Assembly: GCF_000018685.1 (NCBI RefSeq)
Contig: NC_010001.1
Location: 1,132,001 to 1,196,000, forward strand
Direction: 5' to 3'
Length of the DNA stretch: 64,000 bases
Source: Lachnoclostridium phytofermentans ISDg
GTDB taxonomy: Bacteria > Bacillota > Clostridia > Lachnospirales > Lachnospiraceae
Of this stretch, positions 52,809-63,306 are shown in pieces; the first letter of the stretch is position 1, and each line of letters opens with the position of its first letter. The translations under genes and the position numbers were made by a program. Below the pieces are notes generated by a model. The model was given only the letters and a program-made list of their open reading frames with translations, was not told where the DNA came from and did no database searches.

Positions 52809-53768
52809 ATGTCGAAAGTGAAGTCGATGGAAAAAATGGAGAGAAAAAAGAGAAAAAAGAAGGATATTAGTATCTTGCAGCAATATTATAAATGCAGATA
52901 TTTATTCTTTCTATTAATACCGACTATAGTTTATTTTGTTATATTCCATTATGTTCCAATGTATGGTGTCATCATCGCCTTTAAGGAGTTCTATCCATTA
53001 AAGGGGATTATGGGAAGTGAATGGATCGGGTTGGCTAATTTTAAAAAGTTGTTTACCGGGGTTTATTTTCTACCGGTGCTTAGAAATACGCTGATTATCA
53101 GTTTTGCCAAGTTGATAGTAGGATTTCCGATGCCTATCATTCTAAGTATCTTATTAAATGAAGTACGATGTAAATGGTTTAAAAAAGGAGTACAAACGAT
53201 TGCCTATTTACCACATTTTATCGGTTGGGTTCTACTAGCCGGAATTGTGCAACAGGTGTTGTCACCCTCTACTGGAATGGTAAATTATCTGATTCAGCAA
53301 TTTGGTGGGGAACCTATATTTTTTATGGGAAGTAAAGCGTGGTTTCGCCCAATTGTTGTATTATCTAGTATTTGGAGAAATTGTGGATGGCAGAGTGTAA
53401 TTTTTATGGCGGCAATTATGGGGATTGATTCACAGCTTTACGAAGCGGCTGATTTGGATGGAGCAGGGCGGCTTCAGAAGATAATGCATGTGACACTTCC
53501 ATGTATTATACCTACGATTATTATTATGTTTATTTTTGCTATAGGAGGGGTTATGAATGATGATTTTGATCAGATTTATAACATGCTAAATGCAAGAGTA
53601 ATGTCAGTGGGAGATGTAATAGGAACCTATACTTACAGGGTAGGTCTACAGCAGATGGATTATGGATATGCAACTGCGGTAGGACTCTTTAAAAATGTGA
53701 TAGCTTTGATTTTGATTACGACAAGTAACTTCTTTTCCAGAAAATTGAGCGGAAGTTCATTATGGTAA
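52809..53768 (+). CDS. oligosaccharide ABC transporter permease (LplB/YteP type)
   Basis: A 319-aa permease with a basic N-terminus, six membrane segments and the EAA loop YEAADLDGAGRLQKIMHVTLP. AAAGGAGGAG lies 6 bases before the ATG at 52809; a frame open from 52704 has no such site. LplB/YteP-type permeases pair with an LplC/YtcP-type partner and a large binding lipoprotein, exactly the order here. The ATPase is not encoded locally, so a shared MsmX-like ATPase elsewhere must energise it. Confidence 0.9.
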   Translation: MSKVKSMEKMERKKRKKKDISILQQYYKCRYLFFLLIPTIVYFVIFHYVPMYGVIIAFKEFYPLKGIMGSEWIGLANFKKLFTGVYFLPVLRNTLIISFAKLIVGFPMPIILSILLNEVRCKWFKKGVQTIAYLPHFIGWVLLAGIVQQVLSPSTGMVNYLIQQFGGEPIFFMGSKAWFRPIVVLSSIWRNCGWQSVIFMAAIMGIDSQLYEAADLDGAGRLQKIMHVTLPCIIPTIIIMFIFAIGGVMNDDFDQIYNMLNARVMSVGDVIGTYTYRVGLQQMDYGYATAVGLFKNVIALILITTSNFFSRKLSGSSLW

Positions 53769-53781
53769 GGAGGAAAATCAG

Positions 53782-54666
53782 ATGACTAAAAAATATAATA
53801 AATATCGTACACGGATAAATAATAAAATATTTGATATTGTAGTTTATGCAATATTATTGGGGGTTGCTATTATTACAATAGTTCCGTTTTTACAGGTTGC
53901 TACAATTTCGCTAAGTCCTGCTCATGTAGCATCTTCTTACGGGCTACATTTATTTCCGAAAGAAATTGACCTAAACGGATATAAAAGTATTTTGAGATAT
54001 AAAACAATCTGGACATCTTATGGCAATACAATCATGAGAACAGTGCTTGGAACAGGAATCAGTATGATTTTATATGTTACGGGCGCATATCCGTTGGCTA
54101 AAAAATATCTTCCCCATAGAAAGTTTTGGACTTTATTTGTTATTTTCACTATGTATTTTTCTGGCGGTATGATACCTATGTATCTTTTGATAAATAATTG
54201 GTTGAAAATTTCAAATACCATATGGGCATTGGTACTTCCAGGTGCCATGAGTGCGTACAATCTTATCATCGTCAGGAACTTTTTTGAATCCATTCCAGAT
54301 TCGCTGGAGGAATCAGCTAGAATTGACGGTGCTAATGATATCACCATACTATTTAAGATTATTATTCCACTTTCTAAGCCATGTCTTGCAACCGTGTCAC
54401 TATGGTGCATCGTGGCACATTGGAATTCATGGTTCGACTGTATGTTGTATATGAAAGAAGAATCTAAGTATGTTTTACAATATACGCTACAGAGAATCTT
54501 AATTGATGGTCAGGTTCAAGATATAAATCTTGTAGATGTAGTTGTTAATACGGATAGCATGAAAATGGCGGCACTGATGGTGTCAATTATTCCTATTATT
54601 ATAGTCTATCCTTTCATTCAGAAATATTTTACAAGTGGGGTTATGATAGGTGCAGTGAAAGGTTAA
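53782..54666 (+). CDS. oligosaccharide ABC transporter permease (LplC/YtcP type)
   Basis: A 294-aa permease with six membrane segments and the EAA loop EESARIDGANDITILFKIIIP; the C-terminus YPFIQKYFTSGVMIGAVKG is typical of YtcP. AAGGAGG precedes the ATG. It starts 13 bases after its partner. Confidence 0.9.
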   Translation: MTKKYNKYRTRINNKIFDIVVYAILLGVAIITIVPFLQVATISLSPAHVASSYGLHLFPKEIDLNGYKSILRYKTIWTSYGNTIMRTVLGTGISMILYVTGAYPLAKKYLPHRKFWTLFVIFTMYFSGGMIPMYLLINNWLKISNTIWALVLPGAMSAYNLIIVRNFFESIPDSLEESARIDGANDITILFKIIIPLSKPCLATVSLWCIVAHWNSWFDCMLYMKEESKYVLQYTLQRILIDGQVQDINLVDVVVNTDSMKMAALMVSIIPIIIVYPFIQKYFTSGVMIGAVKG

Positions 54667-54733
54667 ATAGTATGGAAGACAATGTATGATACAGGTGAAA
54701 ATCTGTAGAATAAATTAACTTAAGGAGGATTAT

Positions 54734-56368
54734 ATGAGAAAAAATTGGATGAAAATAGCAGCGATGGGAATGAGTATCGTGCTAGCAGCAGGAGCTTTGA
54801 CAGGTTGCTCTAGAGGAAATAGCAACAAAGAAGATTCCAAGGTAGAAGAACAAGGAGTAGATAAGGGTGGACAAGATGTTTCTAAAGAACCTGTAACTAT
54901 TGAGTGGTTGGCATATAATACATATTCGCAACCGAATACAGATACTGAAATAGTAAAACAAATTGAGAAAAAGTTTAATGTTAAATTTGAATTTTGGTAC
55001 GTGGATGACCAGAAGTGGGATGAAATTCTTGGTGCAAAACTATCTTCAGGAGATATGCCAGATGTCATGAAAATAAAGAACACTGCCAATATCCCAACTT
55101 ATGTAAAACAGGGAATTCTTGCAGAATTTACAGATGAAATGTTGGCTAAGATACCATCCTTTACAAAACAGGTTGAGGAAGCCAATGTAGAAGGAAATGG
55201 TCTTATTGATGCATATTATGATGGTAAGAGGTATGCGATTAAAACACCTTCTATTTCTGGAACATATCCCACTGTTTTGGTATGGAGAACAGATTGGTTA
55301 AAGAATCTTGGCATAGAGAAGATACCAGCTACTATTGATGAAATGGAAGAGGCCATGTATGCTATTCGCAACAATGATCCAGATGGTAATGGAGTAAAAG
55401 ATACCTATGGAATGTCCAATACAGCTATGAATGCAGTATTCGGTGCTTACGGTGCCATTCCGTTGAAGGAATTTAGAGGGACAGGAGCGCAGAATCTTTT
55501 CTTTACAGAAAAAGATGGTAAAATTGAATTTGCGTGTACACAGCCGGAGATGAAAGCGGCACTTGCTACAATTCAAAAGTGGTATAAGGAAGGTTTAATT
55601 GATCCAGAATTCATCACAGGAGAGAATACAGCTGGATACTGGGCAACTTCACAAGCATTTGAAAATGGAAAAGTGGGAGTGACAGGAATGGCATTGGCTT
55701 CGCACTGGGCGCCACCAGTAGAAGAAGGAAAAAAGGGTGGAGCATGTTATGAGGGATTTGTGGCAATGAATCCAGATGCAAAATGGGAAGAAACTGTTAA
55801 CATAGGACCAGCAATTCAGGGGCCAGAAGGAAAATCAGGGACACACACTTGGGGAGCTTTCAGCCCTTCTGGATTTGGTATAACCACAAAATGTGCAGAG
55901 GATCCACGAAAAGTAGATGCAATACTAGCCATGATTGAAGCATACTCCTCAGATCCAGAATATGCGCTATTAGCAGGCTGGGGAATCGAAGGTACACACT
56001 ATGAGAAAACCGAAGAAGGCGGTGTACGACGTCTTGAACCATTTACGAAACCATCCGAATATATACAAGATGGAGTTGGGGTTTTTATGCTTGGAACTAA
56101 CACTGAATTTGATAGAAGCTTGAGCAAAAACGTATTTGATTTTAGTGATAAGTATAAGACACCTGGATATCAGGATATTTTAGTACCAGCAACAGAGGCA
56201 GCAAATCAGTACTTAACTGATTTGAAGATTTTTACACTAGATGCTTATATTAAGATAATGACAGGCGAAGAAAGCGTTGATTATTTTGATACCTTTGTAA
56301 AGGAGTTTAACTCCATGGGTGGAGAACAAATTCTAAATGAAATCAATGCAGAAATAGCAAAAAATTAA
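54734..56368 (+). CDS. extracellular oligosaccharide-binding lipoprotein (LplA/YtcQ type)
   Basis: A 544-aa family 1 solute-binding protein. A signal peptide ends in the lipobox ALTGC (Cys25) and an acidic linker follows. The mature protein has WYVDDQKWDEIL, SSGDMPDVM, a Ca-site-like loop NNDPDGNGVKDTYG and FSPSGFGITTK, all usual in large YtcQ-like binding proteins for uronate oligosaccharides. AAGGAGGA precedes the ATG. It is the third gene of the importer. Confidence 0.92.
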   Translation: MRKNWMKIAAMGMSIVLAAGALTGCSRGNSNKEDSKVEEQGVDKGGQDVSKEPVTIEWLAYNTYSQPNTDTEIVKQIEKKFNVKFEFWYVDDQKWDEILGAKLSSGDMPDVMKIKNTANIPTYVKQGILAEFTDEMLAKIPSFTKQVEEANVEGNGLIDAYYDGKRYAIKTPSISGTYPTVLVWRTDWLKNLGIEKIPATIDEMEEAMYAIRNNDPDGNGVKDTYGMSNTAMNAVFGAYGAIPLKEFRGTGAQNLFFTEKDGKIEFACTQPEMKAALATIQKWYKEGLIDPEFITGENTAGYWATSQAFENGKVGVTGMALASHWAPPVEEGKKGGACYEGFVAMNPDAKWEETVNIGPAIQGPEGKSGTHTWGAFSPSGFGITTKCAEDPRKVDAILAMIEAYSSDPEYALLAGWGIEGTHYEKTEEGGVRRLEPFTKPSEYIQDGVGVFMLGTNTEFDRSLSKNVFDFSDKYKTPGYQDILVPATEAANQYLTDLKIFTLDAYIKIMTGEESVDYFDTFVKEFNSMGGEQILNEINAEIAKN

Positions 56369-56483
56369 GGTTAAATATAACAAGAAATAGACAGAGCTTT
56401 CACAGAACGGCAATACGTACTGTGCAGGCTTTGTCTGCTATATGGGATGAATGTAGTAATTATTTTGGTAAGGAGATTGTACA

Positions 56484-58736
56484 ATGACAAAACAGGAAGC
56501 AATGAGCAAAATGTGCGAGAAAGCAGCGATGCAGCCTTTTCGAACACATGAATATCGGAATATAGGGAAAGAAGAAGATAAGCAGAAATTTATTCATACA
56601 TTGACAGCTCAGGGTAGATTCTCTGATTTGGGAGACTCTCCTGATGATGCAGTACAAGCACTTCAAAGACTGGCATTTTTGTCAGAAGACTATCACTGGA
56701 AATTAGGGATAGACTGGCCAGAGGGACTAAAAAGTATTGTACTTTCTGCGGCAAAATATTATTGCAAAATAGAAGCGGACAGAGAAGATATGGGAGCAAG
56801 CAGATTTCATCAATCCATTTTCCGTTTTCCTGTGGCCTCGCTGAATCTATTTTTTATGCTGTATCCAGATATGGAAAGAGGGGAAGCTAAACCAAAACAG
56901 TATCCCCTGGAAGCGGGGGCGCGTAGGGAAATCCTTAGGGTTGCATATCAAACATTTTCATTACCTGTGAGGAATGATGAGACAGATAAGAATCCGGTAA
57001 GCGTGGAACGTTTTCAGAAGCATGTATGGTGGATTGGAGGAAATGCGCTTACCTATAGACCGGTATTGTATACAGCATTGGCATTTAAAAGTATCGATAT
57101 GATGCAGGTAATTGCACAGGTAGCGGCTTGTTCCATATGTGCCGTTTCTCAGGCCGTAATTGAGGATGCATTCTGGCAGGAAGGAATATGTGCAGACGGT
57201 TTTGGCTGGGGGCATGGTAAACAAGCATATAATAGTGGATATCCAACGGACGGACTGAATGAGGCACTTAATATTTTATCCTATATTGTTGGAACTCCAT
57301 TTGAAGATGTATTAGAATATGCAGATTTCTCCAAGCTGATTTCTTATATACGTGGGATTACATGGAGTGCTTATGGTAGTTTCTCTGCTCCAATGCAAAC
57401 AAGAAATATATTTTTAAGAGATAAGAGTAAGAAGAAGACAATGGATGAATTAGCGGTACATATGGCAGAGTATCTAGCAAACTATTTTAGTGCTTACTTG
57501 ACAGAGGAGGAACGAAGGGAAGTGGATATGCTTCTGGAAAGAAAGTTGTCCTTGGAGATGACATGTAGGGATGGACTGTATAAAGGAGTCCGCTATTTTT
57601 GGAATAATGATGACTTAATAAAGAAAAATAAAGGTTTTTATTTTTACGTAAATATGGCATCTAGCCGTTGTGATGGTGTGGAATTTGCAGATATAATGGC
57701 AGATAAAAGAAATTATTATACAGCAGATGGCTCTTATACTGTCCTTGTATCAGGAAAAGAGTATGAAGATGTGATGGGAACTTGGCAGGTAGCCCATCTT
57801 CCGGGAGTCACAGAACGTTTTATACCAAATAGTGAACTGTTGACAGAGACTAACTGGCATGGTTATCGCAGTAAATTTAACTTTGCTGCAGGAGTTTCTA
57901 TAGGAGAAAATGGATTGTGTGGTTTTATATATGAGAAAGATGAAATCAGAGAACCAGACGGTGCAGGAGTAATCCGTAAAGAATTTACGGTAGAAATGTG
58001 TGGAATACAGGCGTATAAATCCTATTTTATTATAGAAGATACAATTTATTGTCTTGGAGCTGGTATATGTGATATCCATCCTGAACATGGAAGAGAAGTA
58101 CATACAACTGTAAACAATACACTCCTTTGCAATGATACAGAACCTGTGGAAAAGGATGGATATGTATTTATTGAAAATGACAAAATTCTATATGGAATAC
58201 GAAAACAGGAAAATAGTAAGATTTGCATAACAAAAGAAAAAAGAAAAACAGCATGGGAAGATCTAAATTACATGAATGAGGGTGAGAAAGAGGAAGAATA
58301 TCCTGTATTTGAAATTATAGTGGACCACGGGGAAAACCCTCAGAATGCTTCCTATGAATATTTCATGTGTATCAATCATAAAAAATATGAAAATGTAATG
58401 GTATTGGAAAATTCAAAAAGACTGCAAGCAGTGTCAAAGAATGATTTTTCAGTAGTGGAAGGGGTATTTTTTGATAGTGAAAAAACACTGAAAATGAAGG
58501 ACATAGAAATAACGGTGTCCCAACCATGTGCTCTTTTATTACAGCAAGAGGAAGATGGGTACAGGATAGCTGTGTGTGACGCAGAGCAGAAACCGGAATT
58601 GAAGGAAGTTATCGTAACGGTTATCCGTGAGGGACATGATAAACAAGAAGTGGTAATTAAGATGCCGGATGGTTTATTCAGGGGAAAACAAGGGGAAGGC
58701 TTCTATTCATATAGCAAAAAAAGAAATGAGTTATAG
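56484..58736 (+). CDS. polysaccharide lyase family 8-like enzyme, no signal peptide
   Basis: PL8 lyases split hyaluronan, chondroitin or xanthan by beta-elimination. The alpha/alpha-toroid half shows WWIGGNALTYRPVL (Asn187) and GWGHGKQAYNSGYP (His244, Tyr253), the Asn-His-Tyr catalytic set; the beta-sandwich half includes TWQVAHLPGVTERF, the PL8 W..LPGTT-like motif. At 750 aa it has normal length minus the secretion signal; the N-terminus (MTKQEAMSKMCEKAAM) is cytoplasmic in character. It thus probably acts on imported oligosaccharides. AAGGAG lies 8 bases before the ATG. It is in the importer operon and the substrate is inferred. Confidence 0.75.
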   Translation: MTKQEAMSKMCEKAAMQPFRTHEYRNIGKEEDKQKFIHTLTAQGRFSDLGDSPDDAVQALQRLAFLSEDYHWKLGIDWPEGLKSIVLSAAKYYCKIEADREDMGASRFHQSIFRFPVASLNLFFMLYPDMERGEAKPKQYPLEAGARREILRVAYQTFSLPVRNDETDKNPVSVERFQKHVWWIGGNALTYRPVLYTALAFKSIDMMQVIAQVAACSICAVSQAVIEDAFWQEGICADGFGWGHGKQAYNSGYPTDGLNEALNILSYIVGTPFEDVLEYADFSKLISYIRGITWSAYGSFSAPMQTRNIFLRDKSKKKTMDELAVHMAEYLANYFSAYLTEEERREVDMLLERKLSLEMTCRDGLYKGVRYFWNNDDLIKKNKGFYFYVNMASSRCDGVEFADIMADKRNYYTADGSYTVLVSGKEYEDVMGTWQVAHLPGVTERFIPNSELLTETNWHGYRSKFNFAAGVSIGENGLCGFIYEKDEIREPDGAGVIRKEFTVEMCGIQAYKSYFIIEDTIYCLGAGICDIHPEHGREVHTTVNNTLLCNDTEPVEKDGYVFIENDKILYGIRKQENSKICITKEKRKTAWEDLNYMNEGEKEEEYPVFEIIVDHGENPQNASYEYFMCINHKKYENVMVLENSKRLQAVSKNDFSVVEGVFFDSEKTLKMKDIEITVSQPCALLLQQEEDGYRIAVCDAEQKPELKEVIVTVIREGHDKQEVVIKMPDGLFRGKQGEGFYSYSKKRNEL

Positions 58737-58797
58737 TTCAACCTCAAACAAAGTTTAATGAAATTTTACACAAATGTTATATAAATGGAGGCGAAAA

Positions 58798-59850
58798 ATG
58801 AAAAATACTTTAAAAGATTTGATGCTTCCCGCCCCAGTGGAGGGTGGATTTGCTATGGATGGATATTGGGTATGGTGCAGCAGCGTCATCCGAGGGGAGG
58901 ATGGAAAATATCATATGTTCGCTTCAAGGTGGAGTATGGATTATCCCATGCATCCCGGTTGGTTAGTGGCATCAGAGATTGTTCGTGCTGTTTCAGATAC
59001 GTCGGTTGGTCCATACAAGTTTCAAGAAGTGGTTCTTCCTGCGAGAGGACCGCAGTACTTTGACGGGCGTAGTACGCATAATCCTCACATCACCAGATGT
59101 GGCGATACTTATATTTTATACTATATGGGAAGCACCCATCCTTTCCCGGAGCTAAAAAATCCTTCTGAACTTAAGCATGAGGATGATATTACGGTGGTGG
59201 CTAGAGCCAACAAGCGCATCGGAGTCGCAACGTCAAAAAGCATATTCGGACCTTGGAAACGCAGTGATAATCCAATTCTCTTCCCTCGTCCCGAATATTT
59301 TGATAACTTTTTTACCTCTAATCCAGCACCCTGTATTGATATGGATGGTGGTTGTACCATGATTTACAAAACACGGACTTACCTGTCCTCGCTAGACGCC
59401 CCTTTCCTTCATGGAAATATGTCCTTTGGTGTGGTAAAATCAAAGAGTCCCACAGAGGGTTTTAGTCAGATGCTTGATATTCCTCTCTTTAATGGAGAAG
59501 GTTTCGAAATGGAAGATCCGTTCATTTGGATGGACAAAGATGGATACAACCTGATGGCAAAAGATATGAAAGGAAATGTATGTGGCGAAAAAATGGGAGG
59601 AATTTATGCCTTTTCTGATGACGGCATACAATGGATTCTTAAACGTGATTCTCTGTTCTACAGCCGTTCAATTTTGTGGGATGACGGTATCGTACGTGAG
59701 ATGGGCAACCTGGAACGCCCATTTTTATTAATGGAGGATGGTAAACCTGTTTGTGCTTTTTTTGCCACTTCAGACGGGAAAAATGGGGAAGGATTTATGG
59801 AATGCACACGAACCTGGAATATGGCGATCCCTTTGCGTGCTGAGGAATAA
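58798..59850 (+). CDS. five-bladed beta-propeller glycoside hydrolase-like protein
   Basis: 350 aa with repeated blade-like motifs (GEDGKYHMFASRW, GDTYILYYMGSTHP, DGGCTMIYKTRTY, DGYNLMAKDM), as in the GH43/GH117/GH130 group. A His-Asn pattern in STHNPHI and Glu/Asp in GFEMEDPFIW are candidate catalytic residues. I cannot assign the exact family. The start is ATG 58798 (TGGAGG 6 bases upstream). It has no signal peptide. It stands between the lyase and the glucuronyl hydrolase, so it may remove a neutral or amino sugar from the same oligosaccharide. Confidence 0.7.
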   Translation: MKNTLKDLMLPAPVEGGFAMDGYWVWCSSVIRGEDGKYHMFASRWSMDYPMHPGWLVASEIVRAVSDTSVGPYKFQEVVLPARGPQYFDGRSTHNPHITRCGDTYILYYMGSTHPFPELKNPSELKHEDDITVVARANKRIGVATSKSIFGPWKRSDNPILFPRPEYFDNFFTSNPAPCIDMDGGCTMIYKTRTYLSSLDAPFLHGNMSFGVVKSKSPTEGFSQMLDIPLFNGEGFEMEDPFIWMDKDGYNLMAKDMKGNVCGEKMGGIYAFSDDGIQWILKRDSLFYSRSILWDDGIVREMGNLERPFLLMEDGKPVCAFFATSDGKNGEGFMECTRTWNMAIPLRAEE

Positions 59851-59922
59851 GTATAATGATGACTCAAATGGAACAATCATGTTAGAGTATAACTTTTATT
59901 GGAGAGAGAAGGAGTTAAGTTA

Positions 59923-61098
59923 ATGCACACATTAAAAGAATTAGAAAAATATTCAAGTATTACAATGGATGAGGTAAAAAAGTCTTTAGATATTTCGGTA
60001 GAATTAGTATTACATAACTTAGATGAATTTACGAATCATTTCCCAGATTCTAATAGTAATAATATGTTTTATCCAAAAACAGAAAATGTGGAATGGACCA
60101 CAGGTTTTTGGACGGGGGAAATATGGCTAGCTTACGAAATGACGGGACATGAGAAATTAAAACATGCAGGTAATATACAAGTTGAAAGCTTTCTAAAAAG
60201 AATAATAGAAAAGGTAGATGTAAATCATCATGATATGGGCTTCTTATATTCTCCTTCTTGTGTAGCTGCCTATCAGTTAACAGGTAATGAAACAGCTAAG
60301 AAAGCTGCTATAATGGCAGCAGATAATCTAATGGAACGTTTTATTGAAAATGGGCAATATTTTCAAGCGTGGGGTGAAATAGGAGCAAGTGATAATTCAA
60401 GACTAATTATAGACTGCCTATTAAATATGCCATTACTATTTTGGGCATCAGAAGTAACAGGTGAGAGTATATATAGTGAGAAAGCAGAAGCTCATATTAA
60501 AACAGCCATGAATTATGTAATACGACCAGATAATTCTACTTATCATACTTATTATTTTGATGCAAAGACAGGAGAACCTATGAAAGGTGTTACTCACCAA
60601 GGTAACAGAGATGGTTCTGCCTGGTCAAGAGGACAGGCATGGGGAATCTATGGTGCAGCCCTTAGTTATAAGAAATTAAAAGATCCAATGTATCTAGAAG
60701 TATTTAAAAAGGTTACGGATTACTTTTTAGAACATCTTCCAGAAGATTTGATACCTTATTGGGATTTTGACTTTGATACAGGAAGCAATGAACCAAGAGA
60801 TAGTTCTGCCGGAGCGATAGCTTGTTGTGGGATGCTTGAAATGGCAAAATATATGACCAACGAAGATTCCTTATATTACACTGAAATGGCGAAAAAAATA
60901 TTAAAAGCATTAGTAGATCGTTGTCAAGTAACAGATACTGCTTTATCCAATGGCTTACTCCTTCATGGTACTTATGCGAAAGATTCCCCAAACAATCCAT
61001 GTCATAATCGTGGTGTGGATGAATGTAATACATGGGGTGACTACTTTTTCCTAGAGGCACTAGTAAGACTTCATAAGAATTGGAAACCGTATTGGTAA
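59923..61098 (+). CDS. GH88 unsaturated glucuronyl hydrolase
   Basis: Hydrates the C4-C5 double bond of the unsaturated uronic acid left by a lyase and so releases the next sugar. NHHDMGFLY gives Asp104 and DNSRLIIDCLLNM gives Asp164, the pair equivalent to Asp88/Asp149 of the Bacillus sp. GL1 enzyme. WSRGQAWGIYG and NEPRDSSAGAIA are further family motifs. 391 aa, cytoplasmic as usual for Firmicute UGLs. AAGGAG precedes the ATG at 59923. Together with the PL8-like lyase it forms a complete uronide degradation pair. Confidence 0.92.
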   Translation: MHTLKELEKYSSITMDEVKKSLDISVELVLHNLDEFTNHFPDSNSNNMFYPKTENVEWTTGFWTGEIWLAYEMTGHEKLKHAGNIQVESFLKRIIEKVDVNHHDMGFLYSPSCVAAYQLTGNETAKKAAIMAADNLMERFIENGQYFQAWGEIGASDNSRLIIDCLLNMPLLFWASEVTGESIYSEKAEAHIKTAMNYVIRPDNSTYHTYYFDAKTGEPMKGVTHQGNRDGSAWSRGQAWGIYGAALSYKKLKDPMYLEVFKKVTDYFLEHLPEDLIPYWDFDFDTGSNEPRDSSAGAIACCGMLEMAKYMTNEDSLYYTEMAKKILKALVDRCQVTDTALSNGLLLHGTYAKDSPNNPCHNRGVDECNTWGDYFFLEALVRLHKNWKPYW

Positions 61099-61263
61099 GA
61101 AGATGTTCTTAAAATTATTTGGTTAAGACATTACAATAGTAATTTTTCTGGCTCTATAATTATGTTGAAGTATAAGTATAAACATATTCACATACTCCAA
61201 TAGATATAATAAAGCCATGTTTTTAAGAGTAGAGTACAAATTAGTGTACCCTGTTCTTTTTAC

Positions 61264-61292
61264 TTTATAGGAAACTTCGAGTTTCCTATAAA
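61264..61292. other. perfect 13-bp hairpin after the GH88 gene
   Basis: TTTATAGGAAACT and AGTTTCCTATAAA flank a 3-base loop. It is not followed by T residues, so it may be a processing or protein-binding site. The rest of 61099-61389 holds no gene that I can support. Confidence 0.5.
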
Positions 61293-61389
61293 GGGGTATA
61301 AAAGAAGGTATGAGTAACATTTACATTGAATCAGTAGAATTATGAGTGGAGATACTTTATAATAGATAAAAAATAGTAGGAGGCTTAAC

Positions 61390-63306
61390 TTGAAAAACGG
61401 TATTTATTTGAACGATTCTATTCATGGATTAATTCCATTAACAGAATATGAAAGAAGAATCGTTTCAACAATTGGTTTTAATCGTCTCCATGACGTATAT
61501 CAAAATTCTACGGTATATCTAACATTTCCAACCAATCGAACCAAACGATTTGAACACTCCGTTGGTACGATGAAACTTTGTTCTGATATGTTTTTTCAAT
61601 CGTTACTGAATACAACAGATTCTATGTTGAGTGAATTCTTTGAAATCTTTGATAGAGAATATGCAACGATTTTAGATAGATTAAGACAGCAGATGGATGT
61701 TTGTGAAGAAAAATTAGGTAGCAGACTCCCGAAGGCGATGCCGCAGATTGAACTAGATAAGTTGAGACATTCCCTTATACCGAACAATATCCCTGATCAG
61801 TATAAAGTCATTCATCTTATCCTCATACAATCTATCCGTGCAGCAGCATTGTTACATGATATTGGACATCCTCCCTTTAGTCATATAGTCGAATTTGCGT
61901 TGAAAGATGTTTACCTGGAATATAAAGACAAAGCAGTTAGTGAACAGGAAAATGCAAAAGAATTTGTCTCGATTATGTCGAAATACTTTGAGGGTAATAA
62001 GAAATTACACGAACAAATGGGTGACGAGATCAGCGAGGGTATTTTAAGCAAAATTATCATGCCAATTTCAGAGGATGATGAGAAATACGATGAAAATTTA
62101 TTTGAACTTCTGATATTAGAAAGTGTAAAAAGAATTTTTGCAGAGGATGGGGCATTCAAGTATCTTCATAGGATTATTGATTCTAGTTTGGACGGAGACC
62201 GCTTGGATTATGTGACGAGAGATGTAATCAATTCGGGAAAGGATTCTGGAAAGATAGAGTATAGCAGAATTATTAATGATATGCAGTTGTTTGTCGAGAA
62301 TGGAGAGATTTTTTTCTGTGTTCCAATAAAAGCAGTAAGCTCGGTAGAGGATTTTGTTAAGCGTAGATATAATAGCTATAAAGATATTATTTATCATCAT
62401 AGAGTCATCCAATCTGATTATATTCTGGAAGGAATCGTAAAAGATTTGGTGAAGAAATATTTGAATGAAACAGTATCGGAAACACAGCGTGACAGCGAAG
62501 TACTGATACCATTTGATATCTCAGGACTTTGGTTTCCATTGGGGGATAAAAAGTCAGCAATCCAAGCAAATGCACTTTCTCAATGGAATGACTCCTGGTT
62601 AACGACCGTACTCCGGCAAATTTATTATACAGAATATTATCATAATGAAGAAATCGAAGAAGGCTCTGGGGATTTTGTGTTGGAACAACGTCTGGCGGAA
62701 TTGCTGCGGAATAGCAAGCGGTATCATTCCCTGATTAAACGGAGTGAGAATTTTAAGATTATTGACGACGCTGTGAAACTAGAGATAATAAAACAAAAAG
62801 GCAAGATTGAAGAGTTCCTAGGGAAAGAAAATGAGCCATCTTGTGGGGATAAATCCACGGAGCTGATTCATCAAATGTTAGAGAATTCTATGAAAAATTC
62901 TTCTGGCTTTATTTTGTCCTTTATTTGGAGATATAGTAAAGAAATGAAAATCGAAGCCTTTGAACAGATGGTTAGAGAAATCGTGGAAGTCGAAACAAAT
63001 CATATCGTTACTAATCTTAAGACTTATGATACGGTTACTTTATTTAAACGGATTTCGATTGGATTAGATTCTCCAATTTATTTCTATAACCATAAGGAAA
63101 AGATCAGTACCTTAAAGGATATCAGCGGAATTGCTGACATTTTACAGCTTGATTCCGATTATCTGCCAGTCTTCTATATTTATATTTTAGCAAAAGACAA
63201 GGATGGGGTTCTAAAGGAGAAAAGAGAAGAACTGTTAGGTTGCATCGGTAAACGAATCGGTGCCCAGATTATGAGAAGATTGGGAATTTGGGAGGAGATA
63301 TCATGA
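61390..63306 (+). CDS. HD-superfamily phosphohydrolase (dNTPase-like)
   Basis: A 638-aa protein with the HD-domain order of YwfO/SAMHD1-like triphosphohydrolases: FPTNRTKRFEHSVGT (His in the R..HS motif), ALLHDIGHPPFSH (HD), and SSLDGDRLDYVTRD (distal Asp). The C-terminal ~300 residues are an unassigned helical extension. It may hydrolyse dNTPs or (p)ppGpp-like nucleotides; the substrate is not known. The start is TTG 61390, with AGGAGG 6 bases upstream. It overlaps the DUF2200 gene by 4 bases (ATGA). Confidence 0.85.
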   Translation: MKNGIYLNDSIHGLIPLTEYERRIVSTIGFNRLHDVYQNSTVYLTFPTNRTKRFEHSVGTMKLCSDMFFQSLLNTTDSMLSEFFEIFDREYATILDRLRQQMDVCEEKLGSRLPKAMPQIELDKLRHSLIPNNIPDQYKVIHLILIQSIRAAALLHDIGHPPFSHIVEFALKDVYLEYKDKAVSEQENAKEFVSIMSKYFEGNKKLHEQMGDEISEGILSKIIMPISEDDEKYDENLFELLILESVKRIFAEDGAFKYLHRIIDSSLDGDRLDYVTRDVINSGKDSGKIEYSRIINDMQLFVENGEIFFCVPIKAVSSVEDFVKRRYNSYKDIIYHHRVIQSDYILEGIVKDLVKKYLNETVSETQRDSEVLIPFDISGLWFPLGDKKSAIQANALSQWNDSWLTTVLRQIYYTEYYHNEEIEEGSGDFVLEQRLAELLRNSKRYHSLIKRSENFKIIDDAVKLEIIKQKGKIEEFLGKENEPSCGDKSTELIHQMLENSMKNSSGFILSFIWRYSKEMKIEAFEQMVREIVEVETNHIVTNLKTYDTVTLFKRISIGLDSPIYFYNHKEKISTLKDISGIADILQLDSDYLPVFYIYILAKDKDGVLKEKREELLGCIGKRIGAQIMRRLGIWEEIS

